A program made the position numbers and the translations under genes. Of a stretch of DNA of 64,000 nucleotides, positions 21,301 through 29,308 are shown piece by piece. This DNA comes from Hofstenia miamia (lineage: Eukaryota > Xenacoelomorpha > Acoela > Hofsteniidae): contig CABFPE010000405.1 in assembly GCA_900660155.1 (NCBI GenBank), forward strand, positions 47,641 through 111,640, read 5' to 3'. The notes under the pieces are model-generated. The model saw only the letters and a list, made by a program, of their open reading frames with translations. It ran no database searches and was not told the origin of the DNA. The first letter of the stretch is position 1; every line of letters starts with the position of its first letter.

Positions 21301-23460
21301 AAAAACTTTGTTAGGCAAAGTTTCTAACAGATAGGTTTTCACCTACAATCTTCTATTTCACATGTTTGCCCCTTTTTCAGAATTTCACCAAAAATCACAT
21401 ATTTCGCACATATTTTCGCATCAGTTATTTAGTTGCGTAATTTGTCATCCAATGCTTTGATTGGCGGAAAGCACAGGCTAGTAGCACCATGTGGCGCTCT
21501 TTCGTGCTGTCCATCCACCCTGCTGCAAGTTGACCTAATTATCTTAGTTTGTGCTGATTCCTAGTTCACAATGCCACCTGTAAAAGACGAATCACATATT
21601 CGTTAAAAATTATAAGCAACGCTTTATTCTGCACCCCTTGTCAAATTAAAATTTGACGCAAGAAGAAATCACACATTGATCAACATTTAGCCACCACGGC
21701 AGAAAATAATCAGTGAATCATAAATTTTCAGGCTGTGAATACCAAATCTGAAAAATGGACGCTTGTATTATCCCAGGCAGCCAGTCCTTTTTCTGTTATG
21801 GATAAACCAGACTTCAAGAAATTTTTAGCGTCAGAAACCTCAATGAGAAAAACGTTTATCAATCCTTTTCTTGAGAAGGAAAAAAGTCGCATGAAAGAAA
21901 TGTTGCAGAATGAACCTCTGTATGTGTTTTGACGCAACGAAAAACAAAATAAAACTAGAAAACGTTGGCGCAATATATTCTCCAGCGAAACCATTTTTAC
22001 TGAGTCTCAAATTTCAGGAAAAGACGAACGGGGAGACGTTACCGACACACCTTATCAGATATTTTCTTTGCCGATATTTAAGTTAATTATTACGGATGCC
22101 GCAGTTTACTGCATTCGTGCTGGGAATTTCCTTTAAAGCCGGCTTCCAAGGTTTAGTCCATGTTACGTGGCCAAGATGCACCATGCATCTATCATTTGAG
22201 GATGCAAGAGCGAAAAGTGTGAACACTAACCTATGCATTACAGCACCCAAATCCCGTCTTTCAAAAAATTTTCCTATTCGGTCTTGTTTTTCAATTGCTC
22301 TACCTCCATCACCTGTTGTAACCCGGTGGGAGACTTGGATTGCTTGCGGGATATACATTGCAAAAAACTGAAACGAAATTTCCCAGTGGGTAAAAAATAT
22401 GGAGGACCGATGACATTATACAAGATTTCAAAAACACATTTTTGAATGGTCTGTTCAAGAGGAACTTTGCTTGTTACTGCCATGTGAAGAACCAGCTACA
22501 CATTTTGGATGAGTTAATGCAAGACGTTTTTGAAACAGAGGCAGAGGAAAAATTCAAGACAGTTATAGAGAAAAACTTCGGTCTAGAAGTTTTACGGTCA
22601 AATCCTGCTTCCTTTCTTTACGGGCCATTACATCTTGCGAAAAGTAAAGACAATGCTTCTTCCAGTGGGTTTTCTGACAGCAACCGAATTCCAACTTAGA
22701 AATTTGATTAAAAGCCTATTGCTCATTAGACATACATTCCTTGCAGAATGTTTGCATGTTGTATTTGAGAACAATGTGTTGTTGTTGTTAACATTTACAA
22801 GAGTAAATACCAACAAATTTGTTTTGAAAGTTTTGCTGAGTGATTAAATTCAATTCAACATTAGAAACGACACTATTTTGCCTAAGAAATAGATAAATAG
22901 TTTTACTACAAATTTTATTAAATTCTTGATGTCGCATAAGGGATTTCCTGCTTTGCCTTAATCGTACAAAAATACTGACAAATGAACTTCAATTATGTCT
23001 GTAGGCAATTTTGTACCGGTGAATGTTATTCTTTGCTAAATTCATTTATCAGGATTTTGTGCCCGCAAATGTATTTGAAATTTCCCGATAAATGAATTTC
23101 AGTTTTTGCCTAACGAAGGAAATGTATAAAAGCATTCGTATTTATGCTATTGGATTTCTTTAAGGTGAGATTGTCGATATAAACTTCAAACGAATATTTT
23201 CAGCCTTTGAAATTTGGCTCATTTTCAACGTACACTCTATGAAATGCGATATTTGACTCAAAAAATGATCGTGCTTAATAACGTTGGCGCGCAATTTAAA
23301 AAAAATTTCCAAGAATTATTTGTTCTGGAATTGTTGCTAACATATTTGTTTTTGCATGTGACAAATCCGAGGTTTTCATTGTTATATTTAGGAATGCGAA
23401 GTGATTATGAAGCAATTGCAAGATGCAAGAGCACAGAAGGAAGCACTCCAGTGTCGTTAA
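219..23460 (+). CDS. PLCB4: Phospholipase C-beta, PLCB4/norpA type (5' exons outside window)
   Basis: Hydrolyses PIP2 to IP3 and diacylglycerol at the plasma membrane downstream of Gq-coupled receptors. Exons I read: 219-309, 1944-2018, 3055-3186, 3924-4048, 4093-4234, 4497-4581, 10379-10451, 10498-10601, 10646-10748, 10842-11006, 11057-11261, 11340-11549, 13115-13233, 13318-13473, 13524-13699, 13746-13905, 18812-18898 and 23392-23460. All have AG/GT borders and compatible phases, and total 2277 nt (758 codons plus TAA). Order: end of X domain, acidic linker, Y domain, C2 domain, long charged coiled coil. Wording such as [14 protein letters not shown] and [12 protein letters not shown] points to the PLCB4/norpA branch rather than PLCB1-3 (family knowledge). 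About one third of the protein (PH, EF hands, most of X) lies upstream of the window. Introns of 5-6 kb hold most of the transposons. The start is not visible. The last exon could instead splice onward near 23456 to a short tail; I chose the simple stop. Confidence 0.94.
310..543. other. Intron stretch before the first MITE
   Basis: AT-rich intron of the PLC-beta gene. No coding or repeat signal recognised. Bases 536-543 are the left target duplication of the element that follows. Confidence 0.6.
544..854. mobile_element. hAT-type MITE, 311 bp, with 8-bp target duplication
   Basis: The ends are inverted: the left reads CAGGCTTGTCAACTAGCCGA and the right, reverse-complemented, reads CAGACTTGTCAACGAGCCGA. 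Both are flanked by ATGTGTAA (536-543 and 855-862). An 8-bp duplication and CAG ends are hAT hallmarks. There is no coding capacity. It lies in a PLC-beta intron. Confidence 0.88.
1483..1504. repeat. (TA)n microsatellite
   Basis: A run of about 11 TA dinucleotides in the same intron. No inverted motifs are seen beside this one, unlike the TA tracts at 17, 40, 49 and 58 kb. Confidence 0.8.
1944..4048 (+). other. PLCB4: PLC-beta exons: acidic, low-complexity X-Y linker
   Basis: Three exons (1944-2018, 3055-3186, 3924-4048). The first two are rich in D/E, S and T (for example [12 protein letters not shown] and [13 protein letters not shown]). The third holds a charged helix with [16 protein letters not shown]. 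In PLC-beta enzymes the acidic X-Y linker covers the active site and keeps the enzyme autoinhibited until it meets the membrane (family knowledge). The introns between them (2019-3054, 3187-3923) show no recognisable element. Confidence 0.88.
4582..5656. other. Intron stretch without recognised feature
   Basis: PLC-beta intron. A 153-codon open frame (4922-5383, +) begins with a hydrophobic stretch, but it resembles nothing I know and has no supporting signals. Confidence 0.5.
5657..6277. mobile_element. Foldback (long inverted-repeat) element, ~621 bp
   Basis: Two arms of about 225-235 bp (5657 to ~5885 and ~6048 to 6277) are inverted copies of each other around a ~160 bp middle. Both arms, read outward-in, contain TCTGTGTAAA at the tip, then GAGATGAATAATTATG, GTGTTGAACAAATGAT and CTTGCTTAGAATCACAACC. 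Open frames in the two arms translate to the same short peptide, which is a mirror effect and not a gene. No clear target duplication seen. Confidence 0.85.
6278..6623. other. Intron spacer
   Basis: About 345 bp between the foldback and the hAT element. Nothing recognised. Confidence 0.5.
6624..7259 (+). mobile_element. Internally deleted hAT transposon keeping the transposase C-terminus
   Basis: Ends are CAGGGTTCG at 6624 and CGAACCCTG ending at 7259. Just inside both ends are repeated GTTTTAAAC palindromes (three on the left within 40 bp, several on the right), likely transposase-binding sites. Between them is an open frame from about 6674 to 7111 that lacks a proper start. It is the C-terminal part of a hAT transposase. 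The 8-bp flanks (ACCAGTGG and ATCCTTAG) match poorly, so the target duplication has decayed or the boundary is slightly off. Confidence 0.85.
6674..7111 (+). pseudogene. hAT transposase C-terminal fragment (dimerisation domain)
   Basis: Reads [20 protein letters not shown], then [16 protein letters not shown], then [30 protein letters not shown] and stop at 7109-7111. The block with [10 protein letters not shown] followed by RNRL is the hAT family dimerisation region. The frame is open for the whole fragment, but the DNA-binding and most catalytic parts are missing. It can only be a remnant or a source of a dominant dimerisation peptide, and there is no sign of the latter. Confidence 0.85.
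7570..7925 (-). pseudogene. LINE reverse transcriptase C-terminal remnant
   Basis: A minus-strand frame (7596-7910) reads [18 protein letters not shown] followed by [13 protein letters not shown] and TELQEIF. The sequence after the RT core of CR1/Jockey-like LINEs has the pattern DLDPxxFF..STRG...FFSNRVI..WN. Similarity is by eye and moderate. A host exon cannot be fully excluded. Confidence 0.45.
7950..9489. other. Intron stretch without recognised feature
   Basis: PLC-beta intron, AT-rich. It includes a poly-C run with an N at 8931 that looks like a sequencing difficulty. Confidence 0.5.
9490..9869. mobile_element. hAT-like MITE, ~380 bp
   Basis: The ends are inverted: AGTGTTGGGCGATTTAAAT on the left; the right, reverse-complemented, reads AGTGTTGGGAAAAAATCCGA. 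The interior is made of ATTTAAATC-like repeats in both orientations. AGTGTTGGG ends are common in hAT MITEs. I could not find a clean 8-bp duplication. Confidence 0.65.
10842..11261 (+). other. PLCB4: PLC-beta exons: C2 domain
   Basis: Exons 10842-11006 and 11057-11261. They begin [13 protein letters not shown], continue through [13 protein letters not shown] and [19 protein letters not shown], and end near [11 protein letters not shown]. These are the typical blocks of the PLC-beta4 C2 domain, which packs against the catalytic core. No frame problem is seen. Confidence 0.94.
11790..11840. other. Assembly gap inside poly-C
   Basis: 51 Ns bordered by runs of C on both sides, so the true sequence is probably one long C homopolymer. 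It lies in the PLC-beta intron 11550-13114. Confidence 0.95.
12062..12827. mobile_element. hAT-type MITE, 766 bp, with 8-bp target duplication
   Basis: The left end is CAGGGTTGGGTGATTTATGA and the right end is ATCAGCCAACCCTG. Both are flanked by TTTCGATC (12054-12061 and 12828-12835, identical). Inside, a ~32-bp block with AATCAACTGATTTTAATAG is duplicated in tandem near the left end, and GATTATAATC palindromes lie near both ends. No coding sequence. Confidence 0.87.
13906..14822. other. Intron stretch without recognised feature
   Basis: Start of the 4.9 kb PLC-beta intron 13906-18811. Nothing recognised. Confidence 0.5.
14823..14950. repeat. 31-bp tandem repeat, 4 copies
   Basis: Units start at 14823, 14854, 14890 and 14921, each containing GATATGAGTAGTTTTGAAAA. 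They are almost identical except for a 5-bp insertion before the third, so the array is recent. Confidence 0.9.
15296..16449 (-). pseudogene. Unrecognised repeat-type coding remnant with 17-residue repeats
   Basis: On the minus strand a coding-looking region runs from an ATG at 16449 to a stop at 15296, in several frames. In order: [17 protein letters not shown]; four copies of a 17-residue unit with VGRPTINP and NATPSN; a Cys pair (TQCSKCF); a Ser/Lys-rich stretch with [19 protein letters not shown]; then [16 protein letters not shown] and [10 protein letters not shown]. The last two blocks recall an unnamed, often multi-copy protein type in invertebrate genomes with a G-x-D-x-GxGxLK motif. 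That is memory, not a search. It is interrupted, lies in a PLC-beta intron, and is probably mobile-element derived. Confidence 0.4.
16057..16260 (-). repeat. 51-bp tandem repeat, 4 copies (17 codons per unit)
   Basis: Units begin at 16057, 16108, 16159 and 16210, each starting CATTAGAGGGAGTTGCATTT on the + strand. The period is a multiple of three, and on the minus strand each unit gives GRPTINPxNxNATPSNV. Differences between units fall on one codon and third positions. Confidence 0.88.
17211..17635. mobile_element. (TA)n-bounded inverted-repeat element A, ~425 bp
   Basis: The left arm ATGAAGAGTCCAGGGGCAAA and the right arm are inverted copies over about 40 bp, bordered by TA-rich sequence (17208-17214 and 17632-17653). 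The inner part of the arm (GGGGCAAAACGAT then GTCACATTTT) recurs in direct orientation near 17371 (GGTTCAAAACGATCAATGTG). The + strand open frame 17337-17603 lies inside and contains a hydrophobic segment. I give it no function. Confidence 0.75.
17632..17653. repeat. (TA)n microsatellite at the right edge of element A
   Basis: About 11 TA units directly after the inverted arm ending in GACTCTTCAT. Confidence 0.9.
18313..18598. mobile_element. hAT-type MITE, 286 bp, with perfect 8-bp target duplication
   Basis: The left end is CAGGCGCGGCTTTAAGA and the right end is TCTAAAGCCGCGCCTG. Both are flanked by GTGAAAAT (18305-18312 and 18599-18606). A GC-rich block near the right end (GGGGGGCACTGGCCCCCGGG) contrasts with the AT-rich intron. 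The same family recurs at 53528-53790. Confidence 0.93.
18899..19982. other. Intron stretch without recognised feature
   Basis: First part of PLC-beta intron 18899-23391. Nothing recognised. Confidence 0.5.
19983..20172. mobile_element. Possible hAT MITE, ~190 bp
   Basis: The left end is CAGTGACGTGCACAAGGGG; the right, reverse-complemented, reads CAGGGGCGTACGCTGGG. The CAGTGxCGT...GGGG pattern is frequent at hAT termini. The flanks do not form a clear 8-bp duplication, so it is old or mis-bounded. Confidence 0.45.
20173..21570. other. Intron stretch without recognised feature
   Basis: AT-rich. No coding or repeat signal that I can defend. Confidence 0.5.
21571..22845 (+). pseudogene. Degenerate hAT transposase in a PLC-beta intron
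   Basis: Pieces appear in order: a possible BED-finger tail ([12 protein letters not shown] near 21670), [19 protein letters not shown] (21770-21832), a block ending [20 protein letters not shown] (22312-22371), and weaker C-terminal pieces to about 22845. The VxTRWxTWI...Y..N signature and the AxxFSVxxxPxFxxFL block belong to hAT transposases. Pieces lie in different frames with stops between them, so it is dead. I did not find its terminal repeats. Confidence 0.6.
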
Positions 23461-25289
23461 TCATTTAGCTGTATTTTATAAGTGTCAACCGCTGTTGTTT
23501 TCCTTTTTCCGTATAATCTGTCCCATTGTTGTTAAACGAAATTCTATTTTTCTATTTCAGACATAGATTAGCTGTGCGTTATACTCATTCCTTAACAACA
23601 GGAAAGAATATGTGCGAACGTGTTTTTAGTAATGATTTTTAATTTATTTGTCAAATGTATGAATTGCTATTTGTTTATTCAATTGTAAATCTTCAATTTG
23701 CCTGCGAGCCGACACTTTGTGCGAAATCATCGTCTACACGTCGTCATTATAATTTAGTTTTACTAGTGTGGAGAGAAGCAAAAGCTGTTTATAAATTGTT
23801 GTTAATTTAAGTATTTTGTATTTGAACTTTTATTAGATTTTAATTGATAATGTAATAAAATGTTGCCGGTCATTGCAAAAACAAATTTCATTGGTTGGCA
23901 TTCTATCGATCAAACTCACATTTTCAATTCTTTTAACAGAAAAAAAACTTTTTTGCAGGGTGTCCGCGCAGCCTTTAGTGCCTGGAACTGCCTCGAAATT
24001 CTGTTTTTCTATTGCGTCCAATTTATTCTCTTATCTAAATGTATTCTTTCTTTTGGTTGCATCCAGTTGTCCTGACTTCATACATATGTTAAGTTTCATA
24101 TATATTTGAAGGTGGCTGCATCAACTATTGGCATTCAATTCGGAAAAATCTCCTGTTAGCTCATTTTTTTGAAACATACTAATATAATATATTTGCCTAT
24201 CAGTCTCGGATTTATTTATTGATTGGAAAATGCTTTAACCCAAATGTTCCCTACTTTTTTCTATTAAAACTATTTGTCTAAGTTTTTGAATTTGCAAATC
24301 AACAACTAACATTTTGTTTGCTATTAAGGTTTTAGGGGTTGGATGACATGTCACCAAATAGAAATATATGTACCCACTTGTGTAAAATGTAGAGAATTTA
24401 TGTATAGAACATTGCGTGGACCACATCGAAACACCTTGCCACCAATTACCACCAACTGCTACTAATCCAAGCGCATGTCTCTTCTAATTTTCTACTGGAA
24501 AATTTTATTTTATGCCATTGTAAATATGTTGTGATAATGTACCTAAATTCCAATAAATCAAAGTAATCACTGCAGCAAATAGTAATGTTACGTATAGGTT
24601 CCTGATCAACAGTTGAAATTGCTATAAAACTATATTGTCTAGCCATCTTGTTAAGCACAGCTTAATATCACGAACTACTATATAGATATTTCCACGGGGT
24701 TTTTGCTCCATTCCTAATAGACACATTTCTTAAAGTAAGCTTATCAAAATTTTCAAATAGTCTGGCACAAGATACTGTACAAATTTGCCATCTTCCTAGA
24801 AAAGACTGTAATAATGAATAGGAACGATAGGGTAGTATCTTATAACTTTTTAAAGAAATATATATTTTACGGGGGATCATGACAGGAGAAACGATTTTAA
24901 ATTTAGGAAGTTCCCCACCATTCGATTTGAAGTTTCTCCCATTAGCATGCACCACTAACAGAACCAAGATTCATATTGGTTGAAAATTCATAATTAATAT
25001 ATGTTGTCTCCGGAAAATTTGTTGCGTTGCTTCTTATTGCTTTAATTTTGCTTCCAAATATTACAGAAATTTTTTGAATCTGTGATGGGTTCGTCAAAAT
25101 TATTTGAACTGCCATAACATCTGAACTTAAAACGGTATTCCAAATGTTGTTGAAAACACCCTCTTTGTGGGTGCAGCTTTGCGTGAAAACGTCTTTTCCC
25201 GCAAGCAATTAAATATACCATTGTGCTCGACATGAGTAGTCTATCTACAGAAAGAAAAAGAGTTGCTTTTTAGAACTTTTCATTCGTTG
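23461..25289. other. Intergenic start; unrecognised minus-strand frames
   Basis: Between the PLC-beta stop and the first LINE piece. Four adjacent minus-strand frames (24235-24426, 24446-24658, 24668-24967, 24942-25208) could be one decayed coding sequence, but I recognise no family. Confidence 0.4.
23854..23859 (+). terminator. Candidate polyadenylation signal for the PLC-beta gene
   Basis: An AATAAA hexamer lies 394 nt after the TAA at 23458-23460. In such AT-rich DNA the hexamer is common by chance, so this rests on position alone. Confidence 0.25.
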
Positions 25290-25705
25290 AGCATTAGGAA
25301 TGGAAAGAATTTGAAGGCCATGAAAAATTTGTTGGAAAATATGTCAATTAATAACTTCATCAAAAACTCAAAACTTGACCTGATTTGCATAACTTAAACT
25401 TGGATTCCATGTGGTGATATATCAACACCTTCTGCCTTTTGTCCATCTGTTCATTCCATATTACAACCTCGACAGAAGCATCATCGAGGGGGTGCTATTG
25501 CCCTAATCTTCAAGAAAACAATTAGTGACCAAGAACAAAACCTCGCGTATTCATTCATTTGAAATGCTCCAAGTCACTATTAAAGTAGACAGTGTGAATT
25601 TTCGATTAGTTAAAGTCTACTACCCTGTCTACTCAATGAAGCATAAATACATTAAATTCGACTTCATTGAGGTAATCTCGCCTCTACTTACCGATTCCAT
25701 CCCAT
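25290..25705 (+). pseudogene. Older LINE: first half of an AP-endonuclease domain
   Basis: Reads LDLICIT-T-WIP followed by a GGAIALIFKK block and FRLVKVYYP, the pattern of the N-terminal half of LINE endonucleases (SETWL then GGGVALL). It stops at 25705, where the opposite-strand LINE begins, and the second half resumes at 30291. Several stops show it is old. Confidence 0.7.
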
Positions 25706-25886
25706 TAAGATAAGATAAGATAAGATAAGAAATTCTATATTCAGATAAATGTTTACAATTCAATAACTGATAATTTATCTGAATAGCGTCATAAATTACA
25801 AAAAAGTAACCAATCTACAAATCAACATACATTACAAAAAGTAACAATTCTTACAGGCTATGGATGAATTACTTTATATTGCTATT

Positions 25887-28800
25887 TTAATGACGAGTTA
25901 TCGTATAGTCATTGTTGTAAAATTTAAATCCTAACCATGATGTACCTAAAATATATTTTTGCTTAAGGAAGATTTTTAAACGCTTTTTAAAAGGTTTCAA
26001 TTTTTCAATGCTTTTAATTTCTTTAGGTAGCGAATTCCAGGTTCGAATTGCGACATTAATGAAAGATTTCTTCAAAACTTTTTTCTTATACTTAACACAT
26101 GTAAAAATTTTAGATCTTGAATTCTGTTTATGCGCAAATCCCGGGAATTTAATTGAATTATAAGGCGGTAGATTTTTTACTAGTTTGAAAAATGTTAGCA
26201 AGGTATTTAAAATGACGAGTTGTTTTGGAAAGAGAATTGACCTAGAAATGTAATGTTTAGTTTTCGATGAATTTTTTGCTGAGATATTCAGTGCCCATTT
26301 TAATTGAATGTCAAGTTTTCTATAAAGCACATCACTTAAATCAGTAAATAAGATGTTTGCATAATTAAGGTGGCTCATGATAAAAGCATGGAAGAATTGA
26401 ATAATTGCACAAGGTGGTAATTGCTTAACTACTAGTGTCATACTTTTTATACCTATAGCTAGTTTTCTAACTGTTATGTTAATGTGAGTGTTGAACTTTA
26501 ACTTTGAGTCAATGGTTACGCCTAAGTACTTGAAAGTGTCTACAATAGGTACATTAACAGTATTAATTTTCAAAGTCATTTTGGAAACATCGTAGTTATT
26601 TTTATTGGGCTGCAAAATACAAAATTCCGTCTTAGCTTCATTAATTAGCAACTTATGCATTGAAAAATATTTTGACAATTTGTTGCAATTGAATTCTATT
26701 GATTCCACTGCTGAGTGCAATGATGTATTATCGCTGAAGATGCAGGTGTCATCGGCATATTGAATTAGATTGCAATTGGTTATTGACTGCATGTCATTTA
26801 CATAAATACTAAAAAGAAGAGGACCTAGAATCGTTCCTTGAGGCACCCCATTGTAAACCGGTAACCAATCAGAAAAAATATCGTTTAATTTAACTCTCTG
26901 GAATCTTTGGTTAAGGTAACTAGTTATCAATTGCTTACTATTACAAGAAAATCCTAAGTAAGATAGTTTTTCAATAAGTATGTTGTGATTAATCGAATCA
27001 AAGGCTTTTGAGAGATCTAAACAAGCTATAGCTACAAATTTATTAGAATCGAGGGATGCTCTCCATTTTTCAGTAGCATGTAATAGTGCATCAGTTGTTG
27101 AAAAATTTTTGCGAAATCCAAATTGGGTGTTCGATAATAAATTATACTTATTAAAATGTTCAATTATTTGGTTATGCAATAATCTTTCGAATATTTTACT
27201 TATTGGAGAAGTAATTGAAATTGGTCGATAATTAGTGGCAATTGAAGGATCGTTTTTCTTAAAAATAGGAGTAATGTGAGCAAGTTTTAGATAATCTGGG
27301 AAGTGATTGCATTTTATAGATTCATTAAAGATGAAATTTAAAGGACTTGCAATGATATCTGCAGTCATTTTAAGAGCCCAGGAGGGGATATTTGAGGGAC
27401 CACTTGATTTGTTGGACTTAAGCTTAAGAATCGATTTAATAATTTCATAGGTAGTTGAGAATCGGAAATAAAATTCAGGTGTAAAGATTTTGTGTGAGAG
27501 GTTTTTGTATTTAATAAGGGGGCCGTTGTAATTTCCTAAGTTGACAAAAGTCTTGTTTAATTCATTAGAAATTTCTAAATTGTCGGTTAGATTATTTCCA
27601 TTTTGATCTTTAATCACATCAATTAAGTTTGATTTAGTTTGCTTATAATTTGTGATTTCTTTTATTAGTTTCCATTTTGACTTTTCATTTGGAAGACGCG
27701 TATACTCATTTTTGATAAATTCATTGAATGCCCTACGAGATGCAATATTCGAGGCATTTCTGGCCTTTTTATAGGCAGCAAAGTTCTTGTTAGTTCGAGA
27801 ATTTATAAAATGTTTATATGCTTTGTTCTTTTCGCGAATTAAAGCTTTACAAGTGTCAGATATCCAGGGTTTGTTAGAAAAAGTATTGTTTGCTTTGGGT
27901 TTGGTTGTGGATTTAACCATTATTTTCCTTTCAGGGCAAAATCTGTTGAGGTAAAATTCAAAAATGTCTGAGAAATTTTTTAGCATTTCATTTATATTTG
28001 ATGCAGAATATACAGGAAACCAATTTTCTGATGAGAGGGATGATTTAAAATTATTAATATTTTCAATACACTTTTCACGAGTTTTAATCCATTTCGTGGT
28101 AATTTTTGGGGTTGAGTGAGAAGACTTTTGAAATTTGATAGATGTAAAACAGTGATCCGAGAATGGGCATTCAGAAGAGATGTACTGGAAGTGTGTATTA
28201 TTGTTTTCAGCTAATGCAATGTAGTCAATTAGAGTCCTACTCGATGATGTGATTCTAGTGGGCAATGTTTTATTGGTCAATTCAAGATTAAATGTGTTCA
28301 AGAACAAATCCATTTTACATTGATCATTAGCATTTAAATAATTGAGGTTCCAATCTCCGAAAAGTACTAAATCTTTATTTTCAGAACAGGCAAGTGATAA
28401 TTCTTCTTCTAGTTGTTGAATAAAAAAATTGGCAAATTTCTTATGCGGACAGTATGATACATTTAATAATTGTTTTTGAAATCTAGAATTTTTAATTGGA
28501 TTAGTAATTTCAACCCATAGACTGTCAAAATTTGATGTGTTAGGACTTTTAATATCGTTGCGTATTTTGGGATTGAATGACTTTGGAACTAAAAGTAATA
28601 CACCTCCACCTTTTGATTTTCCTAACATATTGTTAAAAACTCTATCCTTTCTAAGTAGTGCAAAATTTTCATTAACAGACCATGTGCTATCTAGATCGTC
28701 AATCTTTAGCCAAGTTTCAGAAATTGCGAGAATTAAATCATTTTTAGTATTTGAAACGAATTCCCTAAATTCGAAATTTTTAATAATAAAATTCTGAAAA

Positions 28801-29219
28801 TTTAAATATACGTAATTCACAATATCTGAGCCGGTATTCAATTTTTTGATGTATGATTCAAAATTTAAAATCGGACCGGGATTAGTACCAATACCATATA
28901 CTGCTAATAATAGGAAAATTATGAGAGAAATAACAAATGAGTTTTTTAAATCGATTATGATAATACAAATGCGCCTGGTTAAGAAAGTTAAAGCTGTTTT
29001 TGAATAGCGAATAGTTGAGTTATATGTATTGAAGTAAAACTGTACTGGTAAGAGCGAGACATCCTCATTGGATTTGAATGTCGAAATAAGGAAAATATAA
29101 GTAAAGAGTAATAATTTTACTTTGAAAACAAATTTGAGTTTCAATTTGAATTTAGGGTTATAGTAATTTTTCCATAGCCTGGGCGTCAGTAAACAAAAAT
29201 ATAATAATTCACACGACAT
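25887..29219 (-). CDS. LINE ORF2: AP endonuclease plus reverse transcriptase, 1110 aa
   Basis: Nicks target DNA and copies the element RNA by target-primed reverse transcription (family knowledge). Hydrophobic N-terminus to about residue 120. Endonuclease follows, with AISETWLKIDD (~145), LFGDWNLNYL (~290) and SDHCF (~355). Reverse transcriptase then has NYRPISITSPISKIFERLL, FGFRKNFST, ACLDLSKAFDSINH, GVPQGTILGPLLFSIYVND, the catalytic QYADDTCIF and FKYLGVTID. The C-terminal tail includes RTWNSLPKEIKS. The frame is open throughout with all catalytic residues present. Start chosen at the first ATG in frame, about 90 nt after the ORF1 stop. The YADD box and SETW/SDH motifs place it in the Jockey/CR1/L2 group. 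Confidence 0.9.
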   Translation of the reverse strand: MSCELLYFCLLTPRLWKNYYNPKFKLKLKFVFKVKLLLFTYIFLISTFKSNEDVSLLPVQFYFNTYNSTIRYSKTALTFLTRRICIIIIDLKNSFVISLIIFLLLAVYGIGTNPGPILNFESYIKKLNTGSDIVNYVYLNFQNFIIKNFEFREFVSNTKNDLILAISETWLKIDDLDSTWSVNENFALLRKDRVFNNMLGKSKGGGVLLLVPKSFNPKIRNDIKSPNTSNFDSLWVEITNPIKNSRFQKQLLNVSYCPHKKFANFFIQQLEEELSLACSENKDLVLFGDWNLNYLNANDQCKMDLFLNTFNLELTNKTLPTRITSSSRTLIDYIALAENNNTHFQYISSECPFSDHCFTSIKFQKSSHSTPKITTKWIKTREKCIENINNFKSSLSSENWFPVYSASNINEMLKNFSDIFEFYLNRFCPERKIMVKSTTKPKANNTFSNKPWISDTCKALIREKNKAYKHFINSRTNKNFAAYKKARNASNIASRRAFNEFIKNEYTRLPNEKSKWKLIKEITNYKQTKSNLIDVIKDQNGNNLTDNLEISNELNKTFVNLGNYNGPLIKYKNLSHKIFTPEFYFRFSTTYEIIKSILKLKSNKSSGPSNIPSWALKMTADIIASPLNFIFNESIKCNHFPDYLKLAHITPIFKKNDPSIATNYRPISITSPISKIFERLLHNQIIEHFNKYNLLSNTQFGFRKNFSTTDALLHATEKWRASLDSNKFVAIACLDLSKAFDSINHNILIEKLSYLGFSCNSKQLITSYLNQRFQRVKLNDIFSDWLPVYNGVPQGTILGPLLFSIYVNDMQSITNCNLIQYADDTCIFSDNTSLHSAVESIEFNCNKLSKYFSMHKLLINEAKTEFCILQPNKNNYDVSKMTLKINTVNVPIVDTFKYLGVTIDSKLKFNTHINITVRKLAIGIKSMTLVVKQLPPCAIIQFFHAFIMSHLNYANILFTDLSDVLYRKLDIQLKWALNISAKNSSKTKHYISRSILFPKQLVILNTLLTFFKLVKNLPPYNSIKFPGFAHKQNSRSKIFTCVKYKKKVLKKSFINVAIRTWNSLPKEIKSIEKLKPFKKRLKIFLKQKYILGTSWLGFKFYNNDYTITRH

Positions 29220-29308
29220 AGCTAATAAAAAAGTATCATAGCTGTTGAAGTAGATCGCTTATGATGGTGGCGGTGACTTCAAAGTTAGAGCAATTTGCGG
29301 TGAATGAA

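Larger units (their letters stand above)
11340..23460 (+). other. PLCB4: PLC-beta exons: C-terminal coiled coil (Gq-binding tail)
   Basis: Seven exons (11340-11549, 13115-13233, 13318-13473, 13524-13699, 13746-13905, 18812-18898, 23392-23460). After a linker with [12 protein letters not shown] and a Lys/Pro/Ser-rich stretch come long K/E/Q-rich helices: [69 protein letters not shown]. In the family this domain binds G-alpha-q and membrane and gives GAP activity. It ends QCR-stop, with no obvious PDZ-binding tail. The last two introns, 13906-18811 and 18899-23391, are large and transposon-filled. Confidence 0.9.

Noticed and set aside
28537-28797. + strand frame within the LINE
   Set aside because: Antisense shadow of the intact LINE ORF2.
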